From positions 620,001-684,000 of the forward strand of contig NZ_JAGENB010000001.1 in the NCBI RefSeq assembly GCF_019991125.1: a DNA stretch of 64,000 bases. The letters are read 5' to 3'. The stretch is from Phyllobacterium calauticae. Lineage in GTDB: Bacteria; Pseudomonadota; Alphaproteobacteria; Rhizobiales; Rhizobiaceae. The notes under the pieces were generated by a model that had not been told where the DNA came from, made no database searches, and saw only the letters and a program-made list of their open reading frames with translations. Of the stretch, positions 28,485 to 37,519 are shown piece after piece; position 1 is the first letter of the stretch, and each line of letters starts with the position of its first letter. Made by a program: the position numbers and the translations under genes.

Positions 28485-29918
28485 ATGCCTTCTGAAACCC
28501 CTGAGAAGAAACCCGCACGGACTTCAACGCGGCGGCGCACGCCTGCCTATGTCAAAGCCACACGCGGCGTGAAAAACTGGCGCGAAGCTTCCGAATGGCT
28601 GGCCTGGCGGGATATCGAAGACATTGAATGCATCACGCCTGATCAGGCTGGTGTTGCCCGCGGCAAGATGATGCCGTCGAAGAAATTCACGTCCAATACG
28701 TCACTGGCACTTCCATCCGCCGTCTTCATGGCGACGATCACTGGCGACTATCCGGAAGACGGTTACGGCTTTTCCTATCCGGAAGACGATGGCGATCTGA
28801 AATTGATGCCTGACCTCTCGACTCTTTCGGTCGTGCCGTGGGAGAGCGACCCGACCGCGCAGGTCATTTGCGACCTCGTGAACAAGGATGGCGCTGCGGT
28901 GGAATTCACCCCGCGCAACGTGTTGAAGCGCGTTGTGGCCGCCTACAGCAAGAAGGGCCTGAAGCCGGTTGTGGCTCCGGAAATCGAATTCTATCTCGTC
29001 AAGAAGAACCCCGATCCCGATTATCCGCTGACCCCGCCTGTCGGCCGGTCCGGCCGTGCCATCGGCGGCGGCCAGGGCTATTCCATCGCCGGCGTCAACG
29101 AGTTCGATGAACTGATCGACGATATCTATCATTTCTCCGAGGGCCAGGGCCTGGAGATCGACACGCTGATCCATGAAGAAGGCGCGGCGCAGCTGGAAAT
29201 CAACCTGCGCCATGGCGATCCCGTCGAGCTTGCGGACCAGGTGTTCCTGTTCAAGCGCACGATCCGCGAAGCGGCGCTGAAGCACGATATGTATGCAACC
29301 TTCATGGCCAAGCCCATCCAGGGCCAGCCCGGATCGGCCATGCATATCCACCAGTCGATCGTCGACAAGAAGACCGGGCGCAACGTGTTTTCCAATCCCG
29401 ACGGCAGTGAAAGCGAGGCATTCCGCCACTTCATCGGCGGTATGCAGAAGCATGTTCCGGCCTCTCTGGTCATGTTCGCGCCTTACGTGAATTCATACCG
29501 GCGGCTGACACCGGCGGCTTCTGCGCCGGTCAATGTCAAATGGGGCTATGACAACCGCACGACGGCCTTCCGCGTGCCGCGTTCGGACCCCAATGCCCGG
29601 CGTGTGGAAAACCGCATTCCGTCGTCCGACGCCAATCCCTATCTTGCCCTGGCGGCGTCCCTCGCCTGCGGCCTGCTCGGCATGAACAACCGGATCGAGC
29701 CGGATGCACCGGCCTCGACCACGGTCAATGACAATCTGATCGAACTGCCGCGCGGGCTGATCGAGGCGACCATATTGTTCGAGCAGGACAAGGACCTGAC
29801 GGCCATGCTGGGACAGTCCTTTGCCATCACCTATGCAGCCATCAAACGGGCGGAGTTCGAGACTTTCATGGAGGTTATCAGTCCATGGGAGCGCGAATAT
29901 CTGCTGTTGAACGTCTGA
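28485..29918 (+). CDS. puuA: Gamma-glutamylputrescine synthetase-like glutamine synthetase
   Basis: A 477-residue member of the glutamine synthetase superfamily. Catalytic landmarks are APEIEFYLVKK, EEGAAQLEINLRHGD, GQPGSAMHIHQS and NRIPSSDANPYLALAAS. The next gene is a PuuB-like oxidase, so the likely reaction is ATP-dependent joining of glutamate to putrescine, the first step of the Puu pathway. The N-terminal 25 residues are basic and variable. A TTG lies one codon before the chosen ATG. A polyamine transporter (21.9-23.1 kb and neighbours) supports this role. Confidence 0.88.
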   Translation: MPSETPEKKPARTSTRRRTPAYVKATRGVKNWREASEWLAWRDIEDIECITPDQAGVARGKMMPSKKFTSNTSLALPSAVFMATITGDYPEDGYGFSYPEDDGDLKLMPDLSTLSVVPWESDPTAQVICDLVNKDGAAVEFTPRNVLKRVVAAYSKKGLKPVVAPEIEFYLVKKNPDPDYPLTPPVGRSGRAIGGGQGYSIAGVNEFDELIDDIYHFSEGQGLEIDTLIHEEGAAQLEINLRHGDPVELADQVFLFKRTIREAALKHDMYATFMAKPIQGQPGSAMHIHQSIVDKKTGRNVFSNPDGSESEAFRHFIGGMQKHVPASLVMFAPYVNSYRRLTPAASAPVNVKWGYDNRTTAFRVPRSDPNARRVENRIPSSDANPYLALAASLACGLLGMNNRIEPDAPASTTVNDNLIELPRGLIEATILFEQDKDLTAMLGQSFAITYAAIKRAEFETFMEVISPWEREYLLLNV

Positions 29919-29950
29919 TTTGAGTGAGGTTTCTTTGGTTGCAGGAGCAC

Positions 29951-30053
29951 TGTGCGTGGTTCGACAAGCTCACCATGTGGGAGATGGAGGATCGCAGAAT
30001 CGGCATTGCAGCCAATACCTTCCCCTTATGGTGAGCTTGTCGAACCACGCACA
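29951..30053. repeat. Palindromic element with 26-bp perfect inverted arms
   Basis: The left arm (29951-29976, beginning TGTGCGTGGTTCGACAAGCT) and right arm (30028-30053) are exact reverse complements, with a 51-base spacer. It lies between puuA and puuB. The core GGTTCGACAAGCTCACCAT resembles a dispersed intergenic palindrome that I recall from many proteobacterial genomes, so this is probably a MITE- or REP-like repeat. A transcript would fold into a long hairpin. Confidence 0.9.
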
Positions 30054-30094
30054 ATGGTCGCGCAGCAAACCAGCAAACAAGATTGCTTCATAAC

Positions 30095-31381
30095 ATGCCC
30101 TATCAGTCACCGATTTCCCCCGGCGTCTCCTGGTATGAGTCGACCATTGCGGATCGCACCGAATATCCGGCACTGGACGGTTCGCGCACCGCCGACGTTG
30201 TCATCGTGGGCGGCGGCTTTACCGGCCTTTCCGCCGCCGTTCACCTCGCCTCGGCGGGTGTCGACGTCGTCCTGCTGGAAGCCTACCGTTTCGGTGACGG
30301 CGCCTCCGGGCGCAATGGCGGTCAGCTCGGCACCGGGCAGCGCGCCTGGGCGGAGGAGCTGGAAGGACAGTATGGCTTTACCCGCGCCAAGGCGCTGTTC
30401 GACCTTGCCGAAGAGGCGAAGGCGCACCTTCTGCAGTTCGCCGACACGCACAAGATCGACATCGAATTCGTGCCGGGGCAAATGTCCGTTGTGCACAAGA
30501 AGCGCTATCTGAAAGATTACCGCGCCCACGCGGAACTGATGGCAAACCGTTTCGGCTATCCGCATATTCATTACATGGATGCGGCGGAGACAGCGGAACG
30601 CCTCGGCTCCACGCGCTATCTCGGCGGTGTCTACGATGCGGGCACCGGTCATATCCAGCCGATGAAACTTGTGGTTGGCACAGCACAAGCAGCAGCCCGG
30701 GCCGGAGCCCGTCTTCACGAGAATACCCGGGTTACCGGCATCACCTCGCAGAACGGACGGGTGACGGTGGCAACGGCCAAAGGCAACGTGACGGCCGCCA
30801 AATGCCTGATCGCGGTCAATGCCTATGGCGGCAACCTCGAACCGATCAGCGCTTCGCATGTCATGCCGATCCGCTCGTTCATCGGCGCCACGGTGCCGCT
30901 TGGCCAAGACAGTCCGGTCCTGCCCGGCGGCGAAAGTGTCGACGACTCGCGCTTTGTCGTGCGCTATTTCCGCCGCTCCAAGGATGGGCGGCTGCTGTTC
31001 GGCGGACGGGAAGCCTATACCGCAGACAATCCGCTCGATATCAGCACCCATATCCGCCGGCAGATCGCCGAGATTTATCCGGCACTCGCCGACGTGGAAA
31101 TCACGCAGGCCTGGGGCGGCTCCGTCGGCATCACCCTGCCCCGGCAGCCTTTCGTGCGCGAAGTCATGCCCAACGTCATTTCGGCGGGCGGCTATTCCGG
31201 TCATGGCGTGATGCTGTCGAACTATGTCGGCAAGCTCTATGCCGAGACCGTCGCCGGCAACCGCGACCGCCTGAAACTGCTGGAAGAGCTGAAAGTACCG
31301 GCCTTTCCGGGCGGGCGCACCTTCCGCGCGCCGCTGCTGTTTCTCGCGCTCAGCTGGTATGCCCTGATGGACCGGATCTGA
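30095..31381 (+). CDS. puuB: FAD-dependent gamma-glutamylputrescine oxidase-like protein
   Basis: A 428-residue flavoprotein of the DAO family. The FAD-binding motif VVIVGGGFTGLSAAVHLA lies near residue 33, with GASGRNGGQLGTGQR after it and GGYSGHGVMLSNYVGKLYAE near the C-terminus. Following puuA, it should oxidise gamma-glutamylputrescine to the aldehyde and release ammonia and hydrogen peroxide. The ATG at 30095 (MPYQSPISPGVSWYE) matches homologues, but no good ribosome site is seen. The palindromic element just upstream may affect its expression. Confidence 0.88.
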   Translation: MPYQSPISPGVSWYESTIADRTEYPALDGSRTADVVIVGGGFTGLSAAVHLASAGVDVVLLEAYRFGDGASGRNGGQLGTGQRAWAEELEGQYGFTRAKALFDLAEEAKAHLLQFADTHKIDIEFVPGQMSVVHKKRYLKDYRAHAELMANRFGYPHIHYMDAAETAERLGSTRYLGGVYDAGTGHIQPMKLVVGTAQAAARAGARLHENTRVTGITSQNGRVTVATAKGNVTAAKCLIAVNAYGGNLEPISASHVMPIRSFIGATVPLGQDSPVLPGGESVDDSRFVVRYFRRSKDGRLLFGGREAYTADNPLDISTHIRRQIAEIYPALADVEITQAWGGSVGITLPRQPFVREVMPNVISAGGYSGHGVMLSNYVGKLYAETVAGNRDRLKLLEELKVPAFPGGRTFRAPLLFLALSWYALMDRI

Positions 31382-31388
31382 ATCCCAG

Positions 31389-32180
31389 CTAGTTCCCCCG
31401 GTACACGGGGGCCCGCCGCCCGATCCAGGCATTCAACCCTTCCCGCGTATCGTGCGAGGCGGCGACGCGGGCAAACTGTTCGCTTTCCATCTGCAGCCCC
31501 TCGCCGATGGGCATGTTCAACCCGCGTGTGACGGCGGTGATGATGCCCGCAGCCACCACCGGGGAATGACGCAGAATACGGCCGGCAAGCTCAAGCGCTG
31601 CCGGAAGCAGGTCTTCATGGGGAACCACCCTGTTGACCAGCCCGAGTTCCAGGGCTCTCGCCGCTGAAAAGGTATCGCCGGTCAACAGCAGTTCCAGCGC
31701 GCGCTTGCGGCCGGCAAGGCGCGGCAGGCGCTGGGTACCGCCAAAGGTCGGCGGGATGCCGATATTGATTTCGGGCTTGGCAAACACGGCCCGCTCGCTC
31801 GCAACGGCCAGATGCACCGCCTCGGTGATTTCGCAACCGCCGCCGAAGGCAATGCCATTGACGGCAGCGATGATCGGCTTGCCAAACGCCTCCATCCGCG
31901 CGGTCATCGCCTGCCCCCGCCGCACGAACGCCCTGACGGCGATATCGATGCCTTCGCCTATGCTCTGCGAGAATTCATGAATGTCTCCGCCCGCCGAAAA
32001 TGCCCGGTCGCCCGCGCCTGTCAGAATGACGGCGCGGATGCCGGGATCATCCTCGATGCGATCGAGAAGCTGCAGCAGCAGATCATTGGTTGCGTAGTTC
32101 AGGGCATTGAGCTTTTCCGGCCGGTTCAGGGTCAGAAACGCGATATTGCCGTTGATTTCGAAGAGCACGGGATCGGACAT
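31389..32180 (-). CDS. Enoyl-CoA hydratase/isomerase family protein
   Basis: A 263-residue crotonase-fold enzyme. The oxyanion-hole segments are visible as GDRAFSAGGDIHEF and AVNGIAFGGGCEIT, the latter followed by the glutamate-bearing KPEINIGIPPTFGGTQRLPR. It likely acts on an acyl-CoA in beta-oxidation or a related route. Whether it is a hydratase or isomerase cannot be settled. It is divergent from a TetR regulator 91 bases away, with a dyad between them, so TetR control is likely. Confidence 0.88.
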   Translation of the reverse strand: MSDPVLFEINGNIAFLTLNRPEKLNALNYATNDLLLQLLDRIEDDPGIRAVILTGAGDRAFSAGGDIHEFSQSIGEGIDIAVRAFVRRGQAMTARMEAFGKPIIAAVNGIAFGGGCEITEAVHLAVASERAVFAKPEINIGIPPTFGGTQRLPRLAGRKRALELLLTGDTFSAARALELGLVNRVVPHEDLLPAALELAGRILRHSPVVAAGIITAVTRGLNMPIGEGLQMESEQFARVAASHDTREGLNAWIGRRAPVYRGN

Positions 32181-32240
32181 CGATTTTGCCTTTCACTGGG
32201 AAGGATCAAGGCCGAAGATGTAATGCTCCATGCGCATTGT

Positions 32241-32262
32241 GTATATTCACTGGTTAGTATAC
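32241..32262. promoter_or_regulatory. Imperfect palindrome upstream of the TetR gene
   Basis: GTATA (32241-32245) and TATAC (32258-32262) are facing half-sites in an AT-rich stretch ten bases before the TetR start; 8 of 11 positions of the extended arms match. The site lies between divergent tetR and enoyl-CoA hydratase genes, as expected for an autoregulatory operator. It is unproven. Confidence 0.45.
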
Positions 32263-32271
32263 TTTATCGCC

Positions 32272-32895
32272 ATGCCAAAGACATCCGACCCGACCCGCGA
32301 CCGCATTCTCGATGCTGCCAGCCGCCTGTTCTATGCGGAGGGCATTCGTGCTGTCAGCGTGGATGCCGTTGCGGAAGCGGCGGAGCTCACAAAGCGGACG
32401 CTATACTATCATTTCAAGAGCAAGGACGATCTGGTTGCCGCCTATCTCCAGTCGCGCGACCAGCCCAATCTTGCGCTGTTTGCCAAGTGGTTCAACGCGG
32501 CGGACGGCACGGTTGCGGACAAGGTCGAAGCGATCTTCACCCATCTGGCCAGGGCTGCGCGGCACAAAAAATGGAAGGGCTGCGGTTTCCTGCGGACAGC
32601 TGCCGAACTGGTCAACATGCCCGGCCACCCCGCCATCAAGATCGGTTCCGCGCACAAGAAGAAATTCGAGGCGTGGCTGGCGGATGTTCTGGCAACAGCC
32701 GGAGTGGAAGAGCCGCCAGCCCTCGCCCGGCAGATCGTGCTGCTGATGGACGGGGCCTTTTCCATCATGCTTGTCCATCGTGATGCCAGCTATGTCGAGG
32801 CGGCGGGCAAAGCGGCGGCGGCACTTGTTCACCTGTCTGAAATCAGGGACGCCGAGCGATATTCGCTTTCAAACAAGCCTCAGTTGTCCAAATAG
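32272..32895 (+). CDS. TetR/AcrR-family regulator
   Basis: A 207-residue regulator. The N-terminal TetR helix-turn-helix is clear (RILDAASRLFYAEGIRAVSV, AELTKRTLYYHFKSKDDLV). The C-terminal ligand domain includes HKKWKGCGFLRTAAELVNMP. I start it at ATG 32272 (MPKTSDPTRD), the usual distance before the first helix. It is divergent from the enoyl-CoA hydratase gene and may sense an acyl-CoA or hydrophobic compound. Its 3' end overlaps the converging YiiX-like gene by 16 bases. Confidence 0.9.
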   Translation: MPKTSDPTRDRILDAASRLFYAEGIRAVSVDAVAEAAELTKRTLYYHFKSKDDLVAAYLQSRDQPNLALFAKWFNAADGTVADKVEAIFTHLARAARHKKWKGCGFLRTAAELVNMPGHPAIKIGSAHKKKFEAWLADVLATAGVEEPPALARQIVLLMDGAFSIMLVHRDASYVEAAGKAAAALVHLSEIRDAERYSLSNKPQLSK

Positions 32896-33632
32896 CTTCC
32901 GGGACTGTAGAGAAGCTCGACTCGCCTGGCGTTCATCAACTGCTTGGGAGAGAACCAGAAAAATCTCTCGCTCTCAGGATCGTCATCGATGGCAAATTGC
33001 AAACTGCGGAAGATCGCCAGCCAGACAAGCTTGGAACAATAGAAGCCGGAATCGTCATTCAAATCCAGATTGAAGAATTCATAGGGGCGGTCAAGATATT
33101 TTTTTGCTTCGGCTGGTATTTCCGAGCGCTGTTCCTGCGGCAGGTCCGCAACGCGGCCATGCCAGACCTCTTCCCCAGGACGGGAAGCAAGCCAATTTTC
33201 ATAGGATTGCCTGACAACGCCCCTGCCGGAAACGGCTTCGATCACAAACGGCTTGCCATCGCAAATTTCAAGAATAGCGACATGTCCGACGTAGACGATT
33301 GATCCCGTCCCCAGCGATTCCTTGCTCAGCTTTTGCGGCCCGTGATATAGTTTTGCGAACTCTTCAAAATCCAGCCTGTTGAGCCGGGCTTCCCGCGCTG
33401 CGGTGAAATCCGGATCGGATTTCGCCACCTGCTCCAGGTAAGCACGCTTCTCAGTCTCGAATTTTTGCCTGTCGTAAAAATCGGTTGGAACCTGCCGCAT
33501 GTCAGGCGCGTAGGCCGCGGAATAGGGAACGATAACCCCCGGCTTCTTCGGCCACACAAAATCACCTGACTGGAACTCCGACGGATCTGGCCGCAACGTT
33601 TTCGCCGTGGTGACAGGCTCTGATGCCGCCAA
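32880..33632 (-). CDS. YiiX/YebB-like permuted papain-fold hydrolase
   Basis: A 250-residue protein with the circularly permuted NlpC/P60 pattern: SGDFVWPK near residue 22, the catalytic His in YVGHVAILE near 117, and the Cys in GFYCSKLVWLA near 200. YiiX-like enzymes cleave amide or ester bonds, in some cases of lipids or proteins. There is no signal peptide, so it may act in the cytoplasm. It starts with TTG one base after the ketoacyl synthase stop, with a GAGGAAGG site inside that gene, so the two are probably coupled. Confidence 0.8.
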   Translation of the reverse strand: MAASEPVTTAKTLRPDPSEFQSGDFVWPKKPGVIVPYSAAYAPDMRQVPTDFYDRQKFETEKRAYLEQVAKSDPDFTAAREARLNRLDFEEFAKLYHGPQKLSKESLGTGSIVYVGHVAILEICDGKPFVIEAVSGRGVVRQSYENWLASRPGEEVWHGRVADLPQEQRSEIPAEAKKYLDRPYEFFNLDLNDDSGFYCSKLVWLAIFRSLQFAIDDDPESERFFWFSPKQLMNARRVELLYSPGSYLDN

Positions 33633-33633
33633 G

Positions 33634-34758
33634 CTACACCTTCCTCACAATCACGCTGCCGACGGAATAGCCGGCACCGAAGGAACAGATGACGCCGAGA
33701 CTGCCCGGTGCAAGGTCGTCGGAATATTGGGAGAAGGCGATGATCGATCCTGCCGAAGACGTATTGGCATAGTCCTGCAGGATATTCGGCTGTTCCCCCG
33801 TTTCCGGTTCACGCCCCAGCACCTTCGAGCCGATCAGATCGTTCATGCCCTTGTTGGCCTGATGCAGCCAGAGCCTCGACAGATGCGCCGGTGCGATATT
33901 CTCGTCGGCAAGGTGGGTAAGGATCAGGTCGGAGACGATCGGCACGACCTGCTTGAACACCTTGCGGCCTTCCTGACGGAACAGCATGTCGCGGCGGTCG
34001 GTCATGTGGCCCTCGCGCGTGCGGCGCAGGAACCCGTTATTGTTGCGGATATTGTTGGAGAACTGGGTCAGGCAGCGGGTCGAGATGATCTCGAACCGGT
34101 CCGGTGCGGTTGCAAGGTCGTCGCGCTCCAGCAGCACCGCCGTGCAGACATCGCCGAAAATGAAATGGCAGTCGCGGTCACGCCATTCGAGATGGGCGGA
34201 GCAAATCTCCGGGTTGACCATGAGGATGGCACGGGCCGATCCCGAACGGATCATGTCGGCCGCCGCCTGGATGCCGAATGTCGCCGACGAACAGGCAACG
34301 TTCATGTCAAAGCCGAAACCCTGTATCCCGAGCGCTTCCTGCACCTCGATGGCAATCGCCGGATAGGGGCGCTCGTGATTGGAGGCGGCGCAGATCACGG
34401 CATCCACGTCGGCAGCGGTTCGGCCGGCCTTGGCCAGCGCCGCGGTTGCCGCCTTGACCGCCATTTCGGCCATGACTGACAGTTCATCGTCACTGCGCTC
34501 CGGCAGGACAGGATGCATGATCGCCGGATCGAGAATTCCCGACTTGTTGAGCACATAGCGCCGCTCGATCCCCGATGCACGGACGATGAAGTCTTCCGCG
34601 GACATCGTCATCAGTGCGCGCGTGCCTGCCGCAATCTCATCGGCATGGATTTCATTCTGCCGCGCGGCATAGCTGTTGAATGCTTCAACGAGTTCGGCAT
34701 TGCTGATGGAGAGTTCCGGCGTAAAGACACCGGTACCGCTTATGACAACCTTATGCAT
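33634..34758 (-). CDS. Beta-ketoacyl-ACP synthase III family protein
   Basis: A 374-residue thiolase-fold condensing enzyme. The active-site Cys (near 156) is in NVACSSATFGIQ, His in LWLHQANKGMND and Asn in YANTSSAGS, so the KASIII triad is complete. It is longer than E. coli FabH (about 317) and probably condenses a special acyl-CoA with malonyl-ACP; substrate unknown. ATG 34758 (MHKVVISGTGVF) is chosen. No fab genes adjoin it. A YiiX-like hydrolase follows immediately on the same strand. Confidence 0.85.
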   Translation of the reverse strand: MHKVVISGTGVFTPELSISNAELVEAFNSYAARQNEIHADEIAAGTRALMTMSAEDFIVRASGIERRYVLNKSGILDPAIMHPVLPERSDDELSVMAEMAVKAATAALAKAGRTAADVDAVICAASNHERPYPAIAIEVQEALGIQGFGFDMNVACSSATFGIQAAADMIRSGSARAILMVNPEICSAHLEWRDRDCHFIFGDVCTAVLLERDDLATAPDRFEIISTRCLTQFSNNIRNNNGFLRRTREGHMTDRRDMLFRQEGRKVFKQVVPIVSDLILTHLADENIAPAHLSRLWLHQANKGMNDLIGSKVLGREPETGEQPNILQDYANTSSAGSIIAFSQYSDDLAPGSLGVICSFGAGYSVGSVIVRKV

Positions 34759-34889
34759 GGCGTTTCCATAGTTTTTATCTGTCTCAAGCGTTAGACGCTC
34801 AAACGTCCGCGCGCAAGTTGTCATCAAGAGTTCACGCGCCGGCCTTAGCGTTCCCCCTAGTGTTTGAAGCAAATACTGGGGATTTCCTG

Positions 34890-36494
34890 ATGACGGTAAG
34901 CAATGCGACTGACACACGTCTGTTGAAAGACGAACACCCGCTCGACAAACCAAGCAATTTAGGCAATTGGCCTAATTATGCGGTGGTCGCCATCCTGATC
35001 GGCGGCCTTTTTTATGTCGGATATTCACTCACCCAGGATTTGACCAGTTCGGTCGCCGTGCCGTGGATTCTTCTGGGGCTTGCGCTGGTTACGGCCCTGG
35101 GCTTTGAATTCGTCAACGGTTTTCACGACACCGCCAATGCCGTTGCAACGGTGATCTATACGAATTCGCTGCCCGCCGAGATCGCCGTGATCTGGTCGGG
35201 CATTTTCAATTTTCTCGGGGTCATGACCGCAAGCGGTGCCGTTGCCTTCGGCATCATCTCGCTTCTGCCGGTGGAACTGATCATGCAGGTCGGTTCGAGC
35301 GCCGGTCTTGCCATGGTGTTTTCGCTGTTGACCGCCGCCATTCTGTGGAACCTTGGCACCTGGTATCTGGGCCTGCCCGCCTCCAGCTCGCACACGCTGA
35401 TCGGTTCGATCGTCGGCGTCGGTCTCGCCAATCAGTTCCTGGCACCGACAGGCACTGCCACCAGCGGTGTCGACTGGTCGAAGGCCACGGAAGTCGGCAT
35501 GTCGCTGCTGATTTCGCCGCTCGTCGGCTTCGGCATGGCCGCCCTGCTGCTGCTGGCGATGCGGCTGCTGATCAAAAACAAAGCCCTCTATGAAGCACCG
35601 AAAGGCCAGACTCCTCCGCCTTTGTGGATCCGCGGCCTGCTGATTTTCACCTGTACCGGTGTCAGCTTCGCCCATGGCTCCAATGACGGCCAGAAGGGCA
35701 TGGGCCTGATCATGCTGATCCTGATCGGCGTGGTGCCAACATCCTTCGCGCTCAACCGCACCCCGGACATCAATTATCTCGAAGCCTACAAGTCCGCCGC
35801 GACCGCAGCCGCGACAACGCTGCGCTCCTATGAAAAGCCCGGCATCACCGTCACCGATGCCAATGCGGTGGTCAGCAATGCGGTGCGCAACAAGACATGG
35901 AGCGATGAAACCACCGTCGCATTGCGCCAGTTCATTGACCAGACCAATGCCAGCATATCGCCGTATGGCTCCGCGTCGACGGTTCCGGTCGGCATGGTCA
36001 GCAACACCCGCAACAACATGTATCTGACCGGCGAAGCGTTGAAGCTGATCGACAAGGCCAAACTGCTGCCGATGCAGCCCGCCGACCTTGCCACCATCAA
36101 GACCTATCACCAGGCCATCGACAATGCGACGAAGTTCATCCCGACCTGGGTGAAGGTTGCCGTGGCGCTGGCCCTCGGTCTGGGCACGATGGTCGGCTGG
36201 CGGCGGATTGTCGTCACCGTCGGTGAAAAGATCGGCAAGACGCACCTCACCTATGGGCAGGGTGCTTCGGCCGAACTGGTTGCCATGGGCACGATCTTCA
36301 CTGCCGACACGCTGGGCCTGCCGGTCAGCACGACCCACATTCTCTCGTCAGGCGTGGCGGGGTCGATGGTGGCAAACGGCTCGGGCCTGCAGATGTCGAC
36401 GGTGCGCAACCTGCTGATGGCCTGGGTGCTGACACTGCCGGTGTCGATTGCCCTGTCATTCACCCTGTTCGTGATCCTGCGCCAACTGATTTAG
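34890..36494 (+). CDS. pit: PiT-family inorganic phosphate transporter
   Basis: A 534-residue membrane protein with both PHO4 signatures: NGFHDTANAVATVIYT near residue 80 and SFAHGSNDGQKGMGLI near residue 260. About ten hydrophobic segments surround a hydrophilic central region of about 130 residues (from ALNRTPDINYLEAYKS on). It imports phosphate with protons, probably as a metal-phosphate complex as in PitA. ATG 34890 follows a GGGGATT stretch. A strong bidirectional terminator follows at 36505. Confidence 0.93.
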   Translation: MTVSNATDTRLLKDEHPLDKPSNLGNWPNYAVVAILIGGLFYVGYSLTQDLTSSVAVPWILLGLALVTALGFEFVNGFHDTANAVATVIYTNSLPAEIAVIWSGIFNFLGVMTASGAVAFGIISLLPVELIMQVGSSAGLAMVFSLLTAAILWNLGTWYLGLPASSSHTLIGSIVGVGLANQFLAPTGTATSGVDWSKATEVGMSLLISPLVGFGMAALLLLAMRLLIKNKALYEAPKGQTPPPLWIRGLLIFTCTGVSFAHGSNDGQKGMGLIMLILIGVVPTSFALNRTPDINYLEAYKSAATAAATTLRSYEKPGITVTDANAVVSNAVRNKTWSDETTVALRQFIDQTNASISPYGSASTVPVGMVSNTRNNMYLTGEALKLIDKAKLLPMQPADLATIKTYHQAIDNATKFIPTWVKVAVALALGLGTMVGWRRIVVTVGEKIGKTHLTYGQGASAELVAMGTIFTADTLGLPVSTTHILSSGVAGSMVANGSGLQMSTVRNLLMAWVLTLPVSIALSFTLFVILRQLI

Positions 36495-36504
36495 GCCGGA
36501 ATGA

Positions 36505-36531
36505 AAAATGGCCGGCAATGCCGGCCATTTT
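36505..36531. terminator. Bidirectional terminator between pit and an SDR gene
   Basis: A 12-bp perfect stem (AAAATGGCCGGC/GCCGGCCATTTT) with an AAT loop, between two converging genes. A- and T-rich flanks serve both strands. Confidence 0.88.
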
Positions 36532-36538
36532 CGCTTGA

Positions 36539-37384
36539 TCAGGATCCCTTCGGCGCATCGGCGCCTTCGGTTACCTCGGCCCAGGCATCAAAATCCCGCT
36601 GCAGTTCGGTAATCTTGCTGCGGGCTCCGGCGAGTGCAAACTTGCCAAGCAGCAGGCGCAGGGGCGGCGTGTCCGCTTCCACGGCCTGGACGATCGCCTT
36701 GACCGCCCGCACAGGATCGCCCGGCTGATTGCCGCTGGATGTCCTGATCTGCTGCATGCGCTGATCGGACGTCTCGCGATAATCCTCAATGGTCGTGGGT
36801 GCCTCGTTGGCCGAACGTCCGGCCCAGTCCGTGCGGAAACCACTGGGTTCCACGATCAGAACCTTGATCCCAAGGTGCGCGACTTCCTTGGACAGGGCTT
36901 CCGAAATCGCTTCGACGCTGAACTTGGTGGCATTGTAGAAGCTCACGGCCGAATTGGCCACAAGACCGCCAATCGATGAAATATTGACGACGGTCCCTGA
37001 CCGCTGCTTGCGCATGACGGGCAGGACGGCCCGGGTCATGTTGACGAGACCCCAGACGTTGATTTCGAACATCTTGCGCACTTCATCGATGTCGCTCTCT
37101 TCAAGCGAACCGAAATAGCCGATACCGGCATTGTTGACGAGCACATCGATACGGCCGAAGCGGGCTTCCGCCGCCTGGACGGCAGCGGCAATATCGTCCG
37201 CATTGGTCACGTCGAGTTTGAGGACAAGTGCCTTGTCTTCATTGCCCCGCGCCAGATCTTCGACCTGTGCGGGGTTACGTGCGGTGATGACGGTGGGATA
37301 ACCCAGTTCAAGCGTATGGCGCGCCAGCTCGCGGCCAAAACCGGTTGAACAGCCAGTGATAAACCAGACGGGTTTCGATGTCAT
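36539..37384 (-). CDS. SDR-family oxidoreductase
   Basis: A 281-residue short-chain dehydrogenase. The NAD(P) motif is TGCSTGFG near residue 10, NNAG lies near 85, and the catalytic pair is YNATK near 155 with a serine in NISSIGG. The Thr/Ser-rich glycine motif and length suggest the classical subgroup often labelled oxidoreductase/retinol dehydrogenase-like. Substrate unknown. The second of two ATGs (37384) has better spacing to an AAGGA site. It converges on pit. Confidence 0.88.
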   Translation of the reverse strand: MTSKPVWFITGCSTGFGRELARHTLELGYPTVITARNPAQVEDLARGNEDKALVLKLDVTNADDIAAAVQAAEARFGRIDVLVNNAGIGYFGSLEESDIDEVRKMFEINVWGLVNMTRAVLPVMRKQRSGTVVNISSIGGLVANSAVSFYNATKFSVEAISEALSKEVAHLGIKVLIVEPSGFRTDWAGRSANEAPTTIEDYRETSDQRMQQIRTSSGNQPGDPVRAVKAIVQAVEADTPPLRLLLGKFALAGARSKITELQRDFDAWAEVTEGADAPKGS

Positions 37385-37519
37385 GATCATGTCCTTGAAG
37401 GATGAGCCGCGCCGCTGATCGGACCACGATCAGCCGGATACAGCCATTGGGGAAATTGGACGACACTCCGGATGTAGGCCGATCTGCTTCCCGTTCAAGA
37501 CAAAATCAGTTGATCCCGT

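Noticed and set aside
30107-31432. A 441-codon frame antisense to puuB
   Set aside because: It mirrors a well-supported flavoprotein gene and shows no domain, ribosome site or start context.
35025-36338. A 437-codon frame antisense to pit
   Set aside because: Gln/Arg/Asp-rich shadow of membrane-protein codons with no recognisable fold.
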